DNA from: CAZVIJ01 sp964626735
GTDB lineage: Bacteria; Patescibacteriota; Dojkabacteria; JAOAGR01
Assembly (NCBI GenBank): GCA_964626735.1
Contig: CAZVIJ010000060.1
Coordinates: forward strand, 1 to 8,837
Reading direction: 5' to 3'
DNA: 8,837 nt
Shown here: positions 5,759 to 8,837 of the stretch, one piece after another
Numbering within the stretch: position 1 is the stretch's first letter
How the letters are laid out: each line of letters begins with the position of its first letter
Notes under the pieces: generated by a model
What the model was told of the DNA's origin: nothing
Database searches by the model: none
The model's input: only the letters and a program-made list of their open reading frames with translations
Position numbers and translations under genes: made by a program

Positions 5759-6279
5759 ACTTGTCCGTATTTAAGTATATACAACGTGGAGAGCGTTTCG
5801 GAAATAGACGGGTTGGATTTAAGCGCGATCGTCAAAGAAATGGTCGCACCCGTCGTTTTCGATTTGCCGTTCGAAATCTTCGTAACCGTTAGGGCGGTAA
5901 CGGTATGGTGCGCGGCCGATAAATAGTAATCGGTCGAGTTAATGGTTACGACAAGCCTTCCACCGCTCAAACGATAGGTAACGGTCGTCGGCCCCCCGGT
6001 AACCGATATTTTTCCGTTTGCATTATTGTATGTCGAGTTTGCGTCGTCGATAGATGAGCCGGCCGAGAAGTTTGTCGTAATATGCTCGCTTGCGAAGAGC
6101 AGCTCGCGTTCAAGATCGATTTTTTCTATAGCCCTGGCATTGGCGTTATTTATGAAGCTTACGAAACTGATCATCGATAGGAATAAGGTGCTGTAGAGCG
6201 CAAGGTAAATAAGCGATTCGAGCAACGTGAATCCTTTTTTCCGGATAATGCTATTCGGTTTTAGAAAGATTCTATTCAT
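5755..6279 (-). CDS. Type IV pilus minor prepilin, GspJ/PilW-like
   Basis: The product is 174 aa from ATG 6279. Residues 10-40 show a classic prepilin peptidase site, IIRKKG|FTLLESLIYLALYS: cleavage after G16, F17 as the N-methylated first residue, and E21 as the +5 Glu needed for assembly. The hydrophobic helix runs to about residue 42. Residues 52-70 (KIDLERELLFASEHITTNF) resemble the post-helix region of PilW/GspJ proteins, where a pilin helix leads into a beta-sheet head domain (about 88-172), rich in Thr, Ser and Asn. A longer frame reaches 6396, but ATG 6279 is chosen because it gives a normal short prepilin leader and an 8-nt overlap with the stop of the giant pilin gene (ATGAATAG). 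It is likely a minor or tip pilin. Confidence 0.85.
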   Translation of the reverse strand: MNRIFLKPNSIIRKKGFTLLESLIYLALYSTLFLSMISFVSFINNANARAIEKIDLERELLFASEHITTNFSAGSSIDDANSTYNNANGKISVTGGPTTVTYRLSGGRLVVTINSTDYYLSAAHHTVTALTVTKISNGKSKTTGATISLTIALKSNPSISETLSTLYILKYGQV

Positions 6280-8788
6280 ACGTGATGTTAACATCATTGA
6301 CGGTAGCGGTATGAGAGCCGTCCGAGGTAAAGTAAATCTTGAATTGAATGTATCGTTCGCCTGCGCTTGTTGCGGGGATAAGCGAGTTGACCGCATCGGT
6401 GAAATACGTCGACGCAGTGCCGTCGGTACCGAAATAGGCGTTGCCGGTGATCTCTGCAGGTGAATTCCCAGTCCTCACTTGAAGCTTTACGGTTGTACCC
6501 GTCGGCGTAATTGCCGACCAGGCGAGCGTATTGTAGACCGTTTGGACAGAACCGGTATCGAAGGCTTGCGACTCGAATGTACCGGTCGTGTTGTACTCTT
6601 CATCGAACGCGCCGCCTTGGCTTTGGCTTGCGCCCGCACCGCCGCGAATAATCTTGAACTCCGCGGCAGTTTCTTTCGTAACCAAGTACGAATACGAATC
6701 GGTATCGGCTTCCTTAACCGACGCGATCGCGTTAATGCCGGAATCGATCTGCAAACCCGCGCACCGTGCCGGCGTCGTTTCGTCATCGAGCTTTACGACC
6801 TGGTATTCTTCCGCACCTGTTCCGACAAGTAGGGCTCGCGTATCGTTTTCTACTACCGTAACTCCCTTGACGCTCATGCCGTTGGATTCGTATTCGCCTA
6901 CCGGGCGGGCAATTGCGGGAACCGAAATTACTCCGGTCGTTCTTGTCGTTTCCGCAGGACCGACTTGCGTGGTTCCTGGCGTGTACGAGTTGCTGGTCGT
7001 CAACAAGACTCGGTCGAGTTTGAAGCCGTCGTCTTGCATCCATACGTTAATCCAATAAGATTCCGGAGTCGGAATATCGATTGAAGAGGTGCCGCTTACC
7101 GTCGTTTTGTACCAACGCCAATTATTGTAGTTTGTCGTCTGCATCGAGGCCGAGTTCGGCCAGTTGGAGCCGTTGTAGCCGATATGGACTCCGTTATTCG
7201 AAGTGCCGGTCGAATAGCCGCGAACCCAAACGTAGTAGGTTCCTGTCGTCGTGAAGTTTACGCGAAACCCAAGTTCAGGGCTTGTCTTCTGGTAGCCCGT
7301 GTCGATTTGCGTGCCGGAATCGGGAGTTGCCTCCATATACGAACCGGAAGCGCTCGCGGGCGAACCGCTGGTATTGTTGTTCCACGATTTGCCGCCTCGA
7401 GCGATATTGGCGTGGTAGTGCTCGGCTTCCATAACGACCTGGCCGCCCGATTCCTGGTAATACTCCTGCGATACGGCTCCAGGCTTCGAGGAAGTGTCGA
7501 TGACGATAAATTCTTTTTCCGACGCGACGCTGTCGGTCCCGACGTATGCCCTGGTGCCTGCCGCATTAACGTAAAGATCGTTCGCGTCACCTTGGTTCGT
7601 GTTGCCGACGCCTGCCGTGAACATGCTTGCCGGGGCAGAGATGTTGATAATCTGCAGTTCGATTGCCGCCGAGCCGCTTATTGAAACGTAAGCATAGTTC
7701 CCGATAACCTTTACCTTGGTGCCGAGTCCCTGCAGCGTTTTGACGCCCAACTGCGACCTGCTGCCAGATTTCGCGGCTAGATCGAATACGTAGAGTTTAT
7801 TGTCGGATGATGTCATGTACCCGACTGTGCCCGCGGCATTTGTCGTAACGCTGGTTGCATTGGCTGTTCCGGGCGCGTTGAAATAGCCGACCCTTGTGTA
7901 GGGAGAAGCGGTGGTAAGGTCGAGGACCTGAACTTCCTCGCTATCGTTGTCGGTGGCTAGGAAGGCATACGAACCGTTACCCCAAACGCCGTTAACCTTG
8001 ATGTTATTGAACTGCCCATCGACCGTTGCGATAGGCGGCTTCGTATTGGTGATTCCGACATTGATGAAGGACGGGTTCGTAGCCGATGGCGAAGCTGTGC
8101 CGGTACCGATAAAGGATCGCCCTTCGACTGAAGTGATTGCGTTGGCGATGCCGTTGCCGGGTAAGTCCAAGGATGTCGTCGAGAATTTTGGAAGGCACCA
8201 GTCGGGATAGGCGATGTTTTCCATCTTAAGCGAGTTGGTTGATGTATCGGTTACGACAAATTGCTTCGTCCCCAAGTCGAATTCGCTTGCCGACGACTGC
8301 GCCCATTTGTTTACGTTCCAATCTGAGACGATAAACGATGAGCTGACTGAGCGCGTAACATTGAGGGCGTCTTTCCACGATACGGTAATGGTTATTTTCC
8401 TGCTGTCCGGATCCGCTGTCCCTCCGCTCGCGACAATCGCATCGCTGCCATCGCGATATATGTTGGTTACCGTAATGGTCTGGGTGAAACCGTTTTGCGT
8501 CTTCGAGCCGGGGACGATGTTATAGCCGTTTCCTGTTTGGATCACATGCATGCCACCAGCGTTCGTTAGACCGGTGATATTTTTCCAGCTTTCCTTCTTC
8601 TTGAACATGAAAGCGTTTTGGGCTTCCTGGATATATGCGTATGCCTGCGTTCGGTACTGGGAATTTTTATTGGCTTGTATTGCCTGCTGCGTGAATATTG
8701 CGGTACTCCCCGCAAATATCAGGAAAAGCGCAAGCGCGATTAGGATCTCTACTAAACTGAATCCCCGTTTTTTTGTTCTCCTTTTCAT
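6272..8788 (-). CDS. Giant prepilin-type adhesin: pilin helix, beta-propeller and carbohydrate-binding-like module
   Basis: At 838 aa this is far longer than normal pilins (120-250 aa). KKRG|FSLVEILIALALFLIF shows prepilin cleavage after G9, F10 at +1 and E14 at +5. Residues about 45-160 form a pilin head (SRKITITVSWKD, SSSFIVSDWN). Residues about 175-440 hold degenerate propeller blades of the LVIVD kind (NGSYAFLATDN...VQVLDL, KLYVFDL, NYAYVSISG...LQIINIS, RAYVGTDS...FIVIDTS). Residues about 450-603 resemble the CBM6/35-like or GH115 C-terminal jelly rolls: VVMEAEHYH, TGTYYVWVRG, HIGYNG, DDGFKLDRVLLT. Propeller-like sequence resumes at about 617-715. The C-terminal sandwich (about 727-838) has FESQAFDTGS, VKLQVRTG and RYIQFKIYF. 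It probably displays a glycan-binding head on a type IV pilus. It is coupled to both neighbours by overlaps. The pilin part is firm; the domain boundaries are my reading. Confidence 0.85.
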   Translation of the reverse strand: MKRRTKKRGFSLVEILIALALFLIFAGSTAIFTQQAIQANKNSQYRTQAYAYIQEAQNAFMFKKKESWKNITGLTNAGGMHVIQTGNGYNIVPGSKTQNGFTQTITVTNIYRDGSDAIVASGGTADPDSRKITITVSWKDALNVTRSVSSSFIVSDWNVNKWAQSSASEFDLGTKQFVVTDTSTNSLKMENIAYPDWCLPKFSTTSLDLPGNGIANAITSVEGRSFIGTGTASPSATNPSFINVGITNTKPPIATVDGQFNNIKVNGVWGNGSYAFLATDNDSEEVQVLDLTTASPYTRVGYFNAPGTANATSVTTNAAGTVGYMTSSDNKLYVFDLAAKSGSRSQLGVKTLQGLGTKVKVIGNYAYVSISGSAAIELQIINISAPASMFTAGVGNTNQGDANDLYVNAAGTRAYVGTDSVASEKEFIVIDTSSKPGAVSQEYYQESGGQVVMEAEHYHANIARGGKSWNNNTSGSPASASGSYMEATPDSGTQIDTGYQKTSPELGFRVNFTTTGTYYVWVRGYSTGTSNNGVHIGYNGSNWPNSASMQTTNYNNWRWYKTTVSGTSSIDIPTPESYWINVWMQDDGFKLDRVLLTTSNSYTPGTTQVGPAETTRTTGVISVPAIARPVGEYESNGMSVKGVTVVENDTRALLVGTGAEEYQVVKLDDETTPARCAGLQIDSGINAIASVKEADTDSYSYLVTKETAAEFKIIRGGAGASQSQGGAFDEEYNTTGTFESQAFDTGSVQTVYNTLAWSAITPTGTTVKLQVRTGNSPAEITGNAYFGTDGTASTYFTDAVNSLIPATSAGERYIQFKIYFTSDGSHTATVNDVNITYE
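6980..7438 (-). other. Region encoding the CBM-like jelly-roll module
   Basis: This stretch encodes about residues 451-603 of the giant pilin. EAEHYH at the start, the central GTYYVWVRG and the closing DDGFKLDRVLLTT follow the pattern of CBM6/CBM35-like and GH115 C-terminal domains, which bind or flank polysaccharide ligands. Propeller-like blades on both sides suggest the module was inserted into a loop of the propeller. Evidence is pattern recognition only. Confidence 0.55.
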
Positions 8789-8837
8789 TGTTTGTAGTAC
8801 GTTACGAATCCCTGAGCGTTCAGCTCGACAATATAGG
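8785..8837 (-). CDS. C-terminal end of an upstream, probably pilin-like, gene
   Basis: Only the last 16 codons are visible: YIVELNAQGFVTYYKQ followed by TGA at 8787-8785. The TGA overlaps the ATG of the giant pilin (ATGA), the same junction as at 5755-5758, so the gene is almost certainly the preceding member of the operon. The alternating hydrophobic/aromatic tail would suit the last beta-strand of a minor pilin. The product identity is inferred from position, because too little sequence is present to name it. Confidence 0.6.
   Translation of the reverse strand, partial: YIVELNAQGFVTYYKQ

Noticed and set aside
6588..7058. Plus-strand 156-codon frame opposite the giant pilin
   Set aside because: Shadow of a strongly supported coding region; Ser/Thr/Val-rich composition mirrors the opposite strand.
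1..8837. CRISPR arrays, insertion sequences, tRNA or rRNA genes
   Set aside because: No spaced direct repeats, transposase motifs, terminal inverted repeats or tRNA-like cloverleaf signals were seen; gaps between genes are all under about 70 bp.

Overview
The window looks like part of a small-genome bacterium of the Candidate Phyla Radiation (Patescibacteria). This is inferred from three things: an operon of tightly overlapped prepilin-like genes, one of them a very large pilin of a kind I associate with CPR pilus loci; short single-gene units with almost no intergenic DNA; and start codons placed directly behind a -10 box, with no Shine-Dalgarno sequence. TGA serves as a normal stop (for example at 5755-5757), which argues against the UGA=Gly lineages such as Gracilibacteria and Absconditabacteria. 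I cannot fix the class; a Saccharibacteria-like or Parcubacteria-like genome would both fit.

Layout. Positions 1-890 (minus, cut by the window edge) encode a secreted protein with a signal peptide, a dockerin-like EF-hand pair, a Pro/Thr linker and the start of a parallel beta-helix. A 61-bp divergent spacer with a perfect 12-bp palindrome separates it from a CPBP-family intramembrane protease on the plus strand (952-1845). The protease converges on a membrane-anchored TPR protein (1842-2975, minus), and the two stop codons share one TTAA. Next, on the minus strand, come a 90-aa hydrophobic protein (3012-3284) and a J-domain/RDD membrane protein (3315-4004). A plus-strand orphan (4071-4508) converges on a minus-strand orphan (4515-5351).

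The right-hand part is a minus-strand pilin operon, read from high to low coordinates. It holds the tail of an upstream gene (ending 8785), an 838-aa prepilin carrying a beta-propeller and a carbohydrate-binding-like module (6272-8788), a 174-aa GspJ/PilW-like prepilin (5755-6279) and a 123-aa PilX-like minor pilin (5387-5758). All three junctions are start/stop overlaps (ATGA or ATGAATAG), so translation is probably coupled. The products are likely minor or tip components of a type IV pilus, with the giant pilin acting as an adhesin.

The strongest unifying signal is the promoter/start layout. Three or four separate genes have a -10 hexamer (often extended, TGnTATAAT-like) only 5-8 nt before the initiation codon, predicting leaderless mRNAs. 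The internal operon genes also lack Shine-Dalgarno sequences and rely on overlaps. No RNA genes, insertion sequences, CRISPR arrays or convincing terminators were seen, and no intergenic gap exceeds about 70 bp.
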